From: Fidelibacterota bacterium 408169
Lineage (GTDB): Bacteria > Fidelibacterota > Marinisomatia > Marinisomatales > TCS55
Direction: 5' to 3'
Assembly: GCA_002256485.1 (NCBI GenBank)
Contig: NNSG01000002.1
Coordinates: 124,001-188,000 of the forward strand
DNA: 64,000 nt
Part shown: positions 9,598-17,614 of the stretch, one piece after another
Numbering within the stretch: the stretch's first letter is position 1
How the letters are laid out: every line of letters starts with the position of its first letter
The notes under the pieces: model-generated
Seen by the model: the letters and a program-made list of their open reading frames with translations, nothing else
The model's database searches: none
Told to the model about the DNA's origin: nothing
Made by a program: the position numbers and the translations under genes

Positions 9598-9634
9598 AGT
9601 TTCTATTATAATTAACATTTCATTTATAGAAACT
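9598..9634. terminator. Possible bidirectional terminator hairpin
   Basis: AGTTTCTAT pairs with ATAGAAACT across a 19-nt AT-rich loop. It sits in the 70-bp gap between convergent marC and trhP. The stem is AT-rich and has no perfect T run, so confidence is limited. Confidence 0.35.
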
Positions 9635-9653
9635 CAAAATGAGGGTTTATTTT

Positions 9654-11033
9654 CTATTCAGATGGGTTTGTTGCATATATTACTTTTTCTTCCTCATATA
9701 GTGATCTACGAATAATCGCAAATTCCCCCGGATTATTTTCTAATGGGAAAGCTCCTCTACCGGCTCCACCATGTATCCATTCAACCTTTTTCTTTTTGTC
9801 ATTCCTTAATTCTGATACATGGACTGTTGCCTTTCCTTCAGGGGTAAACAGTTCTACTTTCGTTCCCACACTGAGCTTGTTTTTAATATCAAACCATAAA
9901 AGCCCGGTTGTTTTATCCCAATTGCAATTTATTCCTACAGCTTTATGTGATCGTTCTTGGGACATATTATCATGAAAATTTTCTCCGAATTCTCTAGGAT
10001 TACGAGTATAAAATCCTGTGCTATATCCACGATTAGATAGTGCTGTTAAATCTTTCAAATTAGCTGTATCAAATGGCTTCCCTTCAACTATATCATCGAT
10101 TGTTTTTCGATATGACCGAGTTACCATGGCAACATAATATTCAGATTTTGTTCTTCCTTCAATTTTGAAACTCATTACTCCAGCATTGCGAATATCATCC
10201 AAAAGCTCTACGGCACACAAATCTTTTGCATTAAACAAATACGTTCCATTTTCATCTTCTTCTATAGGATATTGTTCACTTGTTCGTTCTTTTTCCTCCA
10301 CATAAAATTTTTCTCCTGGACTTTTGTAATTGCGGTCAGACGATAACGATAATTGACTATTTTCTAATTCAACTAACGATTCAGTCTTTTGCTGCAGGTT
10401 ATATTCCCAACGGCAGGAGTTAGTACACGTTCCTTGATTTGCATCCCTGTGATTCATATAATTGCTGATTAGACACCGTCCTGAATAGGCAATACAAATA
10501 GCGCCATGGACAAAAGATTCCAGTTCAATATTTGGAACGCGTTTATTTATTTCTTGAATTTCTTTTAATTGGAGTTCTCGAGATAAAATGATTCGTTTTA
10601 CTCCTATATTTTTCCAAAATTCTACTGTTGTCCAATTTGTAGCATTTGCCTGTGTGGACAGATGAATTGGAATCTGGGGAACCCGTTTTATGGCTTGATG
10701 AATTAATCCCGGATCTGCCATAATTAATCCATCCGGTTCCCATTCTGCAACTTTTTCTAGTTCACGAATAAAACCTTCAACTTTTGTATTGTGTGCATAA
10801 ATATTTAGTGTAAGATAAACTTTCTTTCCAAAATTGTGAGCATAATGAATTCCATTGATAAGACTTTCTTCCCGAAAATCATTCTCCCGTGTTCGCAATG
10901 AAAATCGTGGTACACCGGCATATACTGCATCGGCGCCGTAGGCTAATGCATATTTCAGTTTTGACAGATTTCCGGCAGGGGAAAGTAATTCAGGAATAAT
11001 GCTCGTTTTCATGGATTGGAAATTATTATACAA
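9654..11033 (-). CDS. U32-family protein, probable tRNA hydroxylation protein TrhP (YegQ-like)
   Basis: The protein opens with 'ELLSPAGNLSKLKYALAYGADAVYAG' and carries the U32 signature 'ESFVHGAICIAYSGRCLIS' followed by the Cys-containing 'GTCTNSCRWEY'. The four Cys probably hold an iron-sulfur cluster, as shown for related U32 proteins. At 459 residues with the extra C-terminal barrel ('NKLSVGTKVELFTPEG'), it fits the YegQ/TrhP branch, which makes 5-hydroxyuridine at tRNA position 34 using prephenate. The alternative is another U32 branch (RlhA-like or UbiU/V-like). It is downstream of the tmRNA gene on the same strand. Confidence 0.75.
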   Translation of the reverse strand: MYNNFQSMKTSIIPELLSPAGNLSKLKYALAYGADAVYAGVPRFSLRTRENDFREESLINGIHYAHNFGKKVYLTLNIYAHNTKVEGFIRELEKVAEWEPDGLIMADPGLIHQAIKRVPQIPIHLSTQANATNWTTVEFWKNIGVKRIILSRELQLKEIQEINKRVPNIELESFVHGAICIAYSGRCLISNYMNHRDANQGTCTNSCRWEYNLQQKTESLVELENSQLSLSSDRNYKSPGEKFYVEEKERTSEQYPIEEDENGTYLFNAKDLCAVELLDDIRNAGVMSFKIEGRTKSEYYVAMVTRSYRKTIDDIVEGKPFDTANLKDLTALSNRGYSTGFYTRNPREFGENFHDNMSQERSHKAVGINCNWDKTTGLLWFDIKNKLSVGTKVELFTPEGKATVHVSELRNDKKKKVEWIHGGAGRGAFPLENNPGEFAIIRRSLYEEEKVIYATNPSE

Positions 11034-11125
11034 TCAGTTTAATTAAAGAACACCTTAAAAATATTTATTATGATTTTTATTATTTTACAAATGAGGTCAA
11101 CTTCGCTTTGTTGAGTAAAGTTGAG

Positions 11126-11473
11126 TGGAGGCGGGGAGATTCGAACTCCCGTCCGAAATAAATCCTTGAAAAACATCTACACGCTTAGTCTCCTGGCAGT
11201 ATCTTATTCCGCATATGGCCAGGGACAGACAGTCAGCGAAACCAGCCCAAAAGTTCTTATTCCTGTTTTATGGGCAAAAACAGAAACCAGTCTGTGTAGT
11301 CGACGCCCTTTTATCTAACCACAGACACATTGGATAAAGGACGAGCCACAGTCTTAAGCTGCAGCCATGTAGCCGTAATCGGCATGTATGAATATTCGGA
11401 TGTTTTAGGAGAATTCCGAGATCTCCGCATGCAGTTTAACAACGATCATATCCCGTCGAAACCGGTCGCCCCC
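11126..11473 (-). ncRNA. ssrA: Transfer-messenger RNA (tmRNA)
   Basis: On the minus strand the RNA begins GGGGGCGACCGGTTTCGACG, the classical tmRNA 5' end. It finishes with a perfect T arm (GGGAG, loop TTCGAAT, CTCCC) and CGCCTCC-A. The acceptor stem GGGGGCG/CGCCTCC pairs fully with one G-U; the discriminator is A and CCA is not encoded. The tag reading frame ends at TAA with codons GCC GAT TAC GGC TAC ATG GCT GCA GCT, giving ADYGYMAAA if GCC (about 11377-11375) is the resume codon. tmRNA rescues stalled ribosomes with SmpB, whose gene is not in the window. Confidence 0.95.
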
Positions 11474-11516
11474 ATTTTCAAATAACAGTCTGAATTTACA
11501 ACGAATATAAAAGACA

Positions 11517-11544
11517 ATGGCTCCGAACGCCAACCCGGAGCCAT
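11517..11544 (-). terminator. Intrinsic terminator-like hairpin upstream of tmRNA
   Basis: ATGGCTCCG pairs perfectly with CGGAGCCAT over a 10-nt loop. On the minus strand it is followed by TTGTCTTTTAT, a moderate U tract. It begins right after the stop codon of the small minus-strand ORF at 11546 and ends 43 bp before the tmRNA 5' end, so it would insulate tmRNA from upstream transcription. Confidence 0.55.
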
Positions 11545-11545
11545 A

Positions 11546-11668
11546 TCACTTTTCACTTGCCAACCTCTTTAAACGTGAATCCAAAATCATGAATTCACGG
11601 CTCAAAGGCAAACCAAAAATACATGTCTGAAAAATTCTGAGCAATAGAGAAAATGCTAAAAATTCAAT
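11546..11668 (-). CDS. Candidate small protein, 40 residues, ATT start
   Basis: Not a recognised family. A strong Shine-Dalgarno sequence AAAGGGAGG (complement of 11676-11684) lies 7 nt before an ATT codon that opens a 40-codon frame. The product would have a hydrophobic N-terminal half (about residues 3-22) and a charged C-terminal half ending SRLKRLASEK. The stop is directly followed by a GC-rich terminator hairpin, as for a real short gene. Against it: ATT is a rare start; a TTG in frame at 11698 would give 50 residues but lacks a ribosome site. The rest of the 334-bp gap between tmRNA and tRNA-Lys shows nothing else clear. Confidence 0.35.
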   Translation of the reverse strand: MEFLAFSLLLRIFQTCIFGLPLSREFMILDSRLKRLASEK

Positions 11669-11807
11669 TTTTATTCCTCCCTTTGTACTCTTTCTCAATT
11701 TCTAGTGTGTCGTTTCAATATTGTTGGACTTAGGTAAACTGATATTTAACTTTGCCCGCTCGTTTATTAGAACAATAAGTCATTGTTCGTTGATTGAAGA
11801 AACAAAC

Positions 11808-11880
11808 GGCCCCGTAGCTCAATTGGTAGAGCAGTGGCCTCTTAAGCCATTGGTTGAAGGTTCGAGTCCTTCCGGGGTCA
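11808..11880 (+). tRNA. tRNA-Lys (anticodon CUU)
   Basis: A 73-nt cloverleaf: acceptor GGCCCCG/CGGGGTC with one G-U, D arm GCTC...GAGC, anticodon stem GTGGC/GCCAT with loop CTCTTAA (anticodon CTT), T arm GAAGG-TTCGAGT-CCTTC, discriminator A. CCA is not encoded. queF begins 28 bp downstream. Confidence 0.96.
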
Positions 11881-11907
11881 CATAACTATAACTAAAGGGA
11901 AAATATC

Positions 11908-12297
11908 ATGGCAAAAGCAGAAGGGTTAATTCTTGATTTTGGCGGGGAAGAACTCATAAACCCGAATTACCTCGAAACGTTTGATTTTGACAGCCCTAAT
12001 CAATACATCATAACAGAAACAGATGAATTCAGCGCTGTGTGTCCATTCAGCGGTTTACCGGATATGGCCTATGTAAAATTGGAATATTATCCTGATGGAA
12101 GAAAATGTATCGAACTAAAATCATTAAAATATTATTTTATTAGTTTCCGTAATGTGGGGATTTATCAGGAAGGAGTTACGAAACGGATATTTAATGATTT
12201 GAAATCGAAACTTGAAACAGATCGTTTGAAAATTACGACTGTTTATAATACTCGGGGAGGATTCGATACAACCTGCCTCGAAGGATCGTTAGAGTAA
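11908..12297 (+). CDS. queF: NADPH-dependent preQ0 reductase QueF (short form)
   Basis: QueF reduces 7-cyano-7-deazaguanine (preQ0) to preQ1, the last step before insertion into tRNA for queuosine. The 129-residue protein is the unimodular (YkvM-like) type. Catalytic Cys45 is in '[12 protein letters not shown]', Asp52 is in place, and the NADPH/QueF motif 'ELKSLKYYF' (residues 69-77) is intact, followed by '[10 protein letters not shown]'. The ribosome site AAAGGGA precedes the ATG. It follows tRNA-Lys, which is not a queuosine substrate, so the link is positional only. No other queuosine genes are in the window. Confidence 0.94.
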   Translation: MAKAEGLILDFGGEELINPNYLETFDFDSPNQYIITETDEFSAVCPFSGLPDMAYVKLEYYPDGRKCIELKSLKYYFISFRNVGIYQEGVTKRIFNDLKSKLETDRLKITTVYNTRGGFDTTCLEGSLE

Positions 12298-12317
12298 TTT
12301 TCGGTTAAATCGTCGCT

Positions 12318-12530
12318 TCAGTTTTCTAATTGATGCTGCGATTTTTTCACTAACTCCTGAAGTTCTTCTTCCGTTACATCCATAATTTTGCTCATACCAT
12401 CAATACTGTCACGTTGAAGTTTAATTAATCCTGATTGTTTTTCTGCAATGATCCATTCTCTATTTTCAATAAATACGGATGTTCCTACTTCATGTTCAAG
12501 TGATTGGCCTGTTTTATGTTCAGACACCAT
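12318..12530 (-). CDS. Small conserved-looking protein of unknown function
   Basis: Not recognised. The 70-residue product has no signal peptide or membrane segment. Residues 16-42 ('GTSVFIENREWIIAEKQSGL') look like a small beta sheet and residues 50-70 like a charged helix ending in 'EEELQELVKKSQHQLEN'. It is convergent with queF, 20 bp away. A long inverted repeat lies just upstream of its start (12561-12619). Coding is plausible but unproven. Confidence 0.45.
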   Translation of the reverse strand: MVSEHKTGQSLEHEVGTSVFIENREWIIAEKQSGLIKLQRDSIDGMSKIMDVTEEELQELVKKSQHQLEN

Positions 12531-12560
12531 TTTTTGCTACACCTTTTACTTTTTTATTCT

Positions 12561-12619
12561 TTTACACTTAATAGAAGTAACATCTACTTAAATAATTTTG
12601 CAATATAATTAAGTGTAAA
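12561..12619. repeat. 12-bp perfect inverted repeat, 35-bp spacer
   Basis: TTTACACTTAAT at 12561-12572 is repeated inverted as ATTAAGTGTAAA at 12608-12619. It lies between the 70-residue ORF (minus) and tRNA-Lys(UUU) (plus). It could be an operator, an AT-rich cruciform or a degenerate transposon end. It contains the octamer ACACTTAA that is also tandemly repeated upstream of mtaB at 41337-41360. Confidence 0.6.
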
Positions 12620-12689
12620 GTTCCAAGTCTTTTTCTGTGCAAATAGAGATGATTTCTTGTAATTTTCCGCCCCAAATTTTTTATGATTT

Positions 12690-12762
12690 GATCCGGTAGC
12701 TCAGTTGGTAGAGCAGCGGCCTTTTAAGCCGTTGGCCGTGAGTTCGAGTCTCACCCGGATCA
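12690..12762 (+). tRNA. tRNA-Lys (anticodon UUU)
   Basis: A 73-nt cloverleaf: acceptor GATCCGG/CCGGATC, D arm GCTC...GAGC, anticodon stem GCGGC/GCCGT with loop CTTTTAA (anticodon TTT), T arm GTGAG-TTCGAGT-CTCAC, discriminator A, no encoded CCA. This is a substrate for MnmA, encoded at 4.8 kb. Confidence 0.96.
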
Positions 12763-12921
12763 CTTTTGAAATACCCATTGGTATTATCAACTTACTGAAA
12801 CAACGGTGTCACGAATATTTTTTCTTTTATTTTTAAAAATTGTATGTAATATAATAAGCTGTTTTAATTTCTTTTTCTTTATTGTTATCACCAAGTTGGT
12901 ATTCATAAACTTAATATTCTT

Positions 12922-14247
12922 ATGACACCTACTTCCCAAACACATAAACTGAATCGCGTCCTTTCTTTGCTTGATGCCACCATGATCAATGCCGGTGGTA
13001 TTATTGGCTCTGGAATTTTTATGGTTCCCGCAGCTGTAGCCTTATTAACAGGATCATCATCATTAATTTTCAGTGTATGGATATTGGGAGGGATTATCAG
13101 TCTATTTGGAGCATTATCTGTTGCAGAACTTGGTGCCGCGATGCCCCGGGCTGGAGGTCAATATGTTTACCTAAACGAAGCTTATGGACCAATATGGGGT
13201 TATCTCTATGGATGGTCTGCTATTGCAGTTATCAATACGGCATCCATTGCAGCAGTGGGAGTTGCATTTTCGGAATATCTGGGTTTTTTCTTTCCACTCT
13301 CTGCTTGGGGTATTAAAGGAATTGCTGTCTTTTCTATTATAGTGTTAACCATTCTAAATATCGTTGATGTAAAATCAGGAGCAAGAGCACAAAACATCTT
13401 CACTTTTCTCAAAATTGGCGCTATTCTGGGTATTATTGTTTTGGGGTTGTTTATGGAAGGGGGAACCGGTTCTAACCTGCGTCCATTATTTTCTTCCCAA
13501 TCCTTCACAAGTTTGGTTGGCCCGTTGGGATTAGCCATGGTGGCTGTGCTTTGGACTTTTGATGGATGGATATTTGTCACTTATGTAGCCGGCGAAGTAA
13601 AAAACCCCGGGCGTAATATTCCTCTCTCTCTAATCTTTTGTATGATAATAGTCACATCAGTGTATTTATTAATCAATTTTGTTTTTACCTATACCCTTGG
13701 TATTGAAGCTATGGGGGCATCATCATTAGTTGCTTCAGATTCCGCTGCGGTTTTCTTGGGAGAAAAGGGAACGGCTATAGTCACTATTATAATTCTTATT
13801 TCACTTATGGGAGCAAATAACAGTTTTGTGCTCACCAGCGCTAGAATCAATTTTGCTATGGCCAAAGATAAGCTCTTTTTCAATACTGCAGCAAAAGTGC
13901 ATCCAAAATTCAAATCGCCAGCCAATGCGTTAATCATTCAGTGCGTATGGGCATGCCTGCTTACATTTACAGGAACATTTAACCAGCTGATAACCTACAT
14001 CATTTTTGCTTCTTGGATTTTTTATGGAATGTCTGCAGGAGCTGTTATTATTTTACGGAAAAAAGAGCCAAAGTTGGAGCGACCTTACAAAACACCATTT
14101 TATCCGTGGATTCCCATTATTTTTATATTGTTTGCCATTTTTCTGACCATCAACACCATTATGGAAGCGCCGCGTGATGCCGCAATAGGAGCCGGGATTA
14201 TATTGTTGGGATTGCCCTTGTATTACTATTGGAATAAAAATGAATGA
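12922..14247 (+). CDS. APC-superfamily amino acid permease
   Basis: A 441-residue protein with about 12 membrane helices. The APC signature 'GGIIGSGIFMVP' in the first helix forms the substrate-binding unwound loop, and 'GALSVAELGAAMPRAGGQYVYL' follows in helix 2. It resembles LAT/YfnA-type amino acid or amine exchangers. It is the first gene of an eight-gene plus-strand operon (12922-23096) and overlaps the M20 gene by 8 bp, so it probably imports the compound broken down by the operon. A TATAAT at 12850-12855 may be its -10 element. Confidence 0.88.
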   Translation: MTPTSQTHKLNRVLSLLDATMINAGGIIGSGIFMVPAAVALLTGSSSLIFSVWILGGIISLFGALSVAELGAAMPRAGGQYVYLNEAYGPIWGYLYGWSAIAVINTASIAAVGVAFSEYLGFFFPLSAWGIKGIAVFSIIVLTILNIVDVKSGARAQNIFTFLKIGAILGIIVLGLFMEGGTGSNLRPLFSSQSFTSLVGPLGLAMVAVLWTFDGWIFVTYVAGEVKNPGRNIPLSLIFCMIIVTSVYLLINFVFTYTLGIEAMGASSLVASDSAAVFLGEKGTAIVTIIILISLMGANNSFVLTSARINFAMAKDKLFFNTAAKVHPKFKSPANALIIQCVWACLLTFTGTFNQLITYIIFASWIFYGMSAGAVIILRKKEPKLERPYKTPFYPWIPIIFILFAIFLTINTIMEAPRDAAIGAGIILLGLPLYYYWNKNE

Positions 14248-15511
14248 CCTGAAAACAAAAATCTCTAATGCTGTTGACGCTCAGAGTGATGAGATAATTG
14301 ATTTTATCCAATCTGCAATCCGTCTTCCCAGCCTGGCAAATGACGAAGGGCCTTTGCAGGATTTCATCGCCGAAAAACTGCAATCACTTGATTTGAAGGT
14401 GCAAAAAGTACCCGTAGTTTTTGACGAACTTAAAAACCATCCTGCTTTCAATGATGATGGGTACTCCCCTGATTCCCGGTATAATATTGTGGGTCATTGG
14501 ACAGGTAAGAACAGAGGAAAATCTCTGATACTCAACGGGCATGTAGATGTGGTCCCAACAGGGGCAGAAGAACTCTGGGATGACTCTCCCTGGTCCGGCA
14601 ATGTGAACAATGGTAGAATCTATGGCCGGGGGGCTTGTGATATGAAAGCAGGTTTGAGTGCCGGTATTTTCGCTGTTCAGATTCTCCGGTCTATTGGCTA
14701 TAAACCCCTTGGGAATGTCATGATTCAATCCGTGGTAGGTGAAGAATCTGGTGGCTGCGGTACGTTGGCTAATATTATAAAGGGCTATACCGCTGATGGT
14801 GCCATTATCCTGGAACCTACCTCCTTGAATTTATGTCCAATCCACTCTGGCGCTCTCAATTTCCGGTTAACCATTTCCGGTAAAGCCACCCACGGAGCCA
14901 TGCGATGGGAAGGGGTCAGTGCTATTGAAAAATATAATTTGATTCATCAATCAATTCTTACTTTTGAAGAAAAACGCAACGCTGCTTATCAGTACAAATA
15001 TTATAAAGAATACTCCCAGGCAGCACCCATTAATATTGGGACCATTCAGGGGGGAGACTGGCATTCCACCGTACCGGACAACGTTGTAGCCGAGGGACGT
15101 TTTGGAATTTTCCCCGGTGAAAGTAACCATGAAGCCAGACAGGCATTTGAAGAAAATATTCGTCAAACTGCTTTACAGGATGAATGGCTTAAAGAAAACC
15201 CACCCCTTGTGGAATGGGTTGAAGGTCAGTATGAATCGGGCTATACAGACCCTGCTCATCCTCTGGTTCAAACCCTTGTTGAATGCTATACCAATACCAC
15301 ACATAATGACCCAAAAATTGAAGGTGTTACCTATGCTGCGGACATGGCTCTTTTTACCAATTACTGTAATATGCCGGCTGTATTATTCGGCCCGGGAGAT
15401 GTGCAAAATGCCCACGCCATTAATGAATATGTAAACATTAAGGATGTACTCAAAACTGTAGAAGTACTAGCAAAATTCATTGTGAATTGGTGTGGAGGTG
15501 ATATTGAATAA
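14240..15511 (+). CDS. M20-family metallohydrolase (ArgE/DapE-like deacylase)
   Basis: Zn-dependent hydrolases of this family remove acyl groups from amino acids or split dipeptides. Metal ligands are visible in 'LNGHVDVVP' (His, Asp), 'GRGACDMKAGLSAG' (bridging Asp) and 'VVGEESGGCGT' (the Glu-Glu pair). The 423-residue length and the dimerisation domain near 'SGKATHGAMRWEGVSA' fit the ArgE/DapE group. Its substrate is probably an N-acyl or amide form of the compound imported by the permease gene it overlaps. The following hydrolase gene begins inside its 3' end. Confidence 0.88.
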   Translation: MNDLKTKISNAVDAQSDEIIDFIQSAIRLPSLANDEGPLQDFIAEKLQSLDLKVQKVPVVFDELKNHPAFNDDGYSPDSRYNIVGHWTGKNRGKSLILNGHVDVVPTGAEELWDDSPWSGNVNNGRIYGRGACDMKAGLSAGIFAVQILRSIGYKPLGNVMIQSVVGEESGGCGTLANIIKGYTADGAIILEPTSLNLCPIHSGALNFRLTISGKATHGAMRWEGVSAIEKYNLIHQSILTFEEKRNAAYQYKYYKEYSQAAPINIGTIQGGDWHSTVPDNVVAEGRFGIFPGESNHEARQAFEENIRQTALQDEWLKENPPLVEWVEGQYESGYTDPAHPLVQTLVECYTNTTHNDPKIEGVTYAADMALFTNYCNMPAVLFGPGDVQNAHAINEYVNIKDVLKTVEVLAKFIVNWCGGDIE

Positions 15512-16388
15512 TTTCGGATGTCAAAATATGGTGGATTCTATAAAAAGAATTCTCATAAAACGCCCTGTTGACGCATATATAAATCAAACCAAGATAAATG
15601 AAGAGTCTCCCAAGCTCAACTATATCAGTACCCCTGATTTTGAGAAGGCACAATCAGACTACAATTCTTTTCAACAACTCATAGAATCATTTGGCATAGA
15701 AATTCATACTCTCCCTGAAAACAAAACAACTTCACTTGATTCCATCTATACACATGACCCTAGTGTTGTTACCAACGGAGGTGTCATTCTTTGCAATATG
15801 GGTAAAAAGGAACGGCTTCCTGAATCTAAAGAAATGGAAACCTATTTTACTGAAATCGGCATCCCAATTTTAGGACAGATCGAAGCGCCCGGCACATTAG
15901 AAGGTGGCGATGTAGTTTGGGTTGATGAGCGAACTGTAGCCATTGGCGAAGGATATCGATCCAATGCAGAAGGAATTCGTCAGTTTCGTACACTATTAGG
16001 CGATTTAGCAGATGATGTTATTTCAGTTCCTCTACCCCATTGGAATGGTCCTGATGAATGCCTGCACCTAATGTCCATGGTAAGCCCAATTGACCATGAT
16101 TTATATTTGGTTTATTCAAAACTCCTACCCGTCCCCTTTCGACAATTTCTTTTGGAACAAAATATAAAATTGTTAGAAGTTCAGGACGCAGAAGATGAAT
16201 CAATGGGCTGTAATGTCCTTGCTGTTGCACCACGCAAATGCATTATGATTGACGGAAATATTGAAACACAAAACAGACTGGAAGCGAATGGTGTTGAAGT
16301 ACATACTTACGACGGAACAGAAATATCAATTAAAGGCGGCGGAGGCCCCACCTGCCTTACACGACCGTTTTTGAGAGTAGCCAAATGA
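15504..16388 (+). CDS. Dimethylarginine dimethylaminohydrolase-like amidinohydrolase
   Basis: This belongs to the guanidine-modifying superfamily (DDAH, arginine deiminase). Visible in order: 'YTHDPSVV', 'GTLEGGDVVWVD', the catalytic His in 'DECLHLMS' (12 residues after 'LPHWNG'), and the catalytic Cys in 'GGGGPTCLTRPFL' near the C-terminus. DDAH turns methylated arginine into citrulline plus methylamine or dimethylamine. The frame is open from GTG at 15492, and an ATG exists at 15528. The near-perfect ribosome site GGAGGTGAT at 15494-15502 points to the TTG at 15504, inside the previous gene's end. It overlaps the next gene by 4 bp. The exact guanidine substrate is uncertain. Confidence 0.8.
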   Translation: MNNFGCQNMVDSIKRILIKRPVDAYINQTKINEESPKLNYISTPDFEKAQSDYNSFQQLIESFGIEIHTLPENKTTSLDSIYTHDPSVVTNGGVILCNMGKKERLPESKEMETYFTEIGIPILGQIEAPGTLEGGDVVWVDERTVAIGEGYRSNAEGIRQFRTLLGDLADDVISVPLPHWNGPDECLHLMSMVSPIDHDLYLVYSKLLPVPFRQFLLEQNIKLLEVQDAEDESMGCNVLAVAPRKCIMIDGNIETQNRLEANGVEVHTYDGTEISIKGGGGPTCLTRPFLRVAK

Positions 16389-17614
16389 GTTCCTCCAAAC
16401 GCTTCGCCGCAGAAACACAGTTAAATTTATCTCCATTTTTTGAACGAACATCAAAGCTGAACGAATCCCAGGAATGGCGGCGTTGGTCAGGATATCTTTC
16501 TGCCACCAATTATGAACTCACCCACGAAAACGAATACTTCGCCATACGCACCAAGGCGGCTCTACTGGATATTACGCCACTGTATAAATACATTGTTGAA
16601 GGTCCTGATGCTCAAGCGTTTTTAGACCGTCTTGTTACAAGAAATATCAATATCTGCAAGGTGGGGCAAGTCATGTACACCCCATGGTGTGATGAGGACG
16701 GGAAACAAATAGATGATGGTACCGTCCAAAGATTAACACAAGACAGGTTTCGCATCACAAGCGCAGAACCCAATTTAGAATGGATTAACCACAATGCCGC
16801 AGGGATGGATGTTACGATTTCTGATGATTCAAAATCCACTGCCAGTCTTGCTCTACAAGGACCCACCTCAAGAGATATTTTGAATGCCTGCGCACAGGAT
16901 TCCCTTGATACGCTCAAATTTTTCTGGATGATGGATACACAGTTTAGTGATATTCCTGTTTCCATTTCCCGCACAGGCTACACAGGTGATTTGGGATATG
17001 AAATTTGGATGAAACCGGACGATGCTTTGGCAGTGTGGGATTTGCTTTTGGAAAAGGGAAAACCTTTTGGCATCACCCCTACAGGGCTTCACGCTCTGGA
17101 CATGGCTCGAATTGAAGCGGGGCTAATTTTACTTGATGTAGATTATATTTCGGCCAGACACGCTATAATTGAATCCCGCAAATCTTCTCCTTTTGAATTG
17201 GGATTGGGCTGGGCGGTCAAATTAAAGAAAAAAGATTTTATCGGTAAAAAAGCATTGGAAGCTGAAAAATCCCGCAAACCTGAATGGAAATTTGTAGGTC
17301 TCGAAATTGAGTGGGATCCTTTTGAAAAACTTCATCGAAAAGCAGGACTACCTCCAGGGCTTCCATGCACCGCATGGCGAACAAGTACACCCATATATAA
17401 TGGGAAAAAACAAGTGGGATATGCCACAAGCGGAACATGGTCACCCATTTTAAAACGGTATATTGCATTGGCTCATGTAAAATCTGAATATGCAAAAGAA
17501 AATACACAACTTCATTTTGAATTAAAGGTGGAACACTTTAGAAAACTTTCTCCGGCTCGGGTGGTGAAAACACCCTTTTTCGACCCTGAAAGGAAACGGT
17601 CATGCCCGGTATAA
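16385..17614 (+). CDS. GcvT-family aminomethyltransferase-like protein
   Basis: The GcvT fold binds tetrahydrofolate and accepts a one-carbon unit. Recognisable are 'RTKAALLDITPLYKYIVEGPDA' (start), 'SRTGYTGDLGYEIWM', 'GLHALDMARIEAGL' and a C-terminal barrel 'IYNGKKQVGYATSGTWSP'. At 409 residues it is longer than glycine-cleavage T protein (about 365), and it is far from gcvP at 32.9 kb. It is translationally coupled to two FAD oxidoreductases and upstream of a corrinoid methyltransferase. A folate-dependent demethylase role, as in dimethylglycine oxidase C-termini or DmdA, fits better than glycine cleavage. The substrate is unknown. Confidence 0.8.
   Translation: MSSSKRFAAETQLNLSPFFERTSKLNESQEWRRWSGYLSATNYELTHENEYFAIRTKAALLDITPLYKYIVEGPDAQAFLDRLVTRNINICKVGQVMYTPWCDEDGKQIDDGTVQRLTQDRFRITSAEPNLEWINHNAAGMDVTISDDSKSTASLALQGPTSRDILNACAQDSLDTLKFFWMMDTQFSDIPVSISRTGYTGDLGYEIWMKPDDALAVWDLLLEKGKPFGITPTGLHALDMARIEAGLILLDVDYISARHAIIESRKSSPFELGLGWAVKLKKKDFIGKKALEAEKSRKPEWKFVGLEIEWDPFEKLHRKAGLPPGLPCTAWRTSTPIYNGKKQVGYATSGTWSPILKRYIALAHVKSEYAKENTQLHFELKVEHFRKLSPARVVKTPFFDPERKRSCPV

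Noticed and set aside
11121-11318. 65-codon plus-strand ORF
   Set aside because: It lies entirely in the tmRNA gene on the other strand; its open frame is a by-product of that RNA.
12561-12619. Insertion-sequence ends
   Set aside because: The inverted arms enclose only 35 bp with no transposase and no target duplication that I could see.
16385-17614. Canonical glycine-cleavage T protein
   Set aside because: It is too long, far from gcvP, and coupled to flavoproteins and corrinoid genes, so a demethylase-type GcvT relative is likelier.
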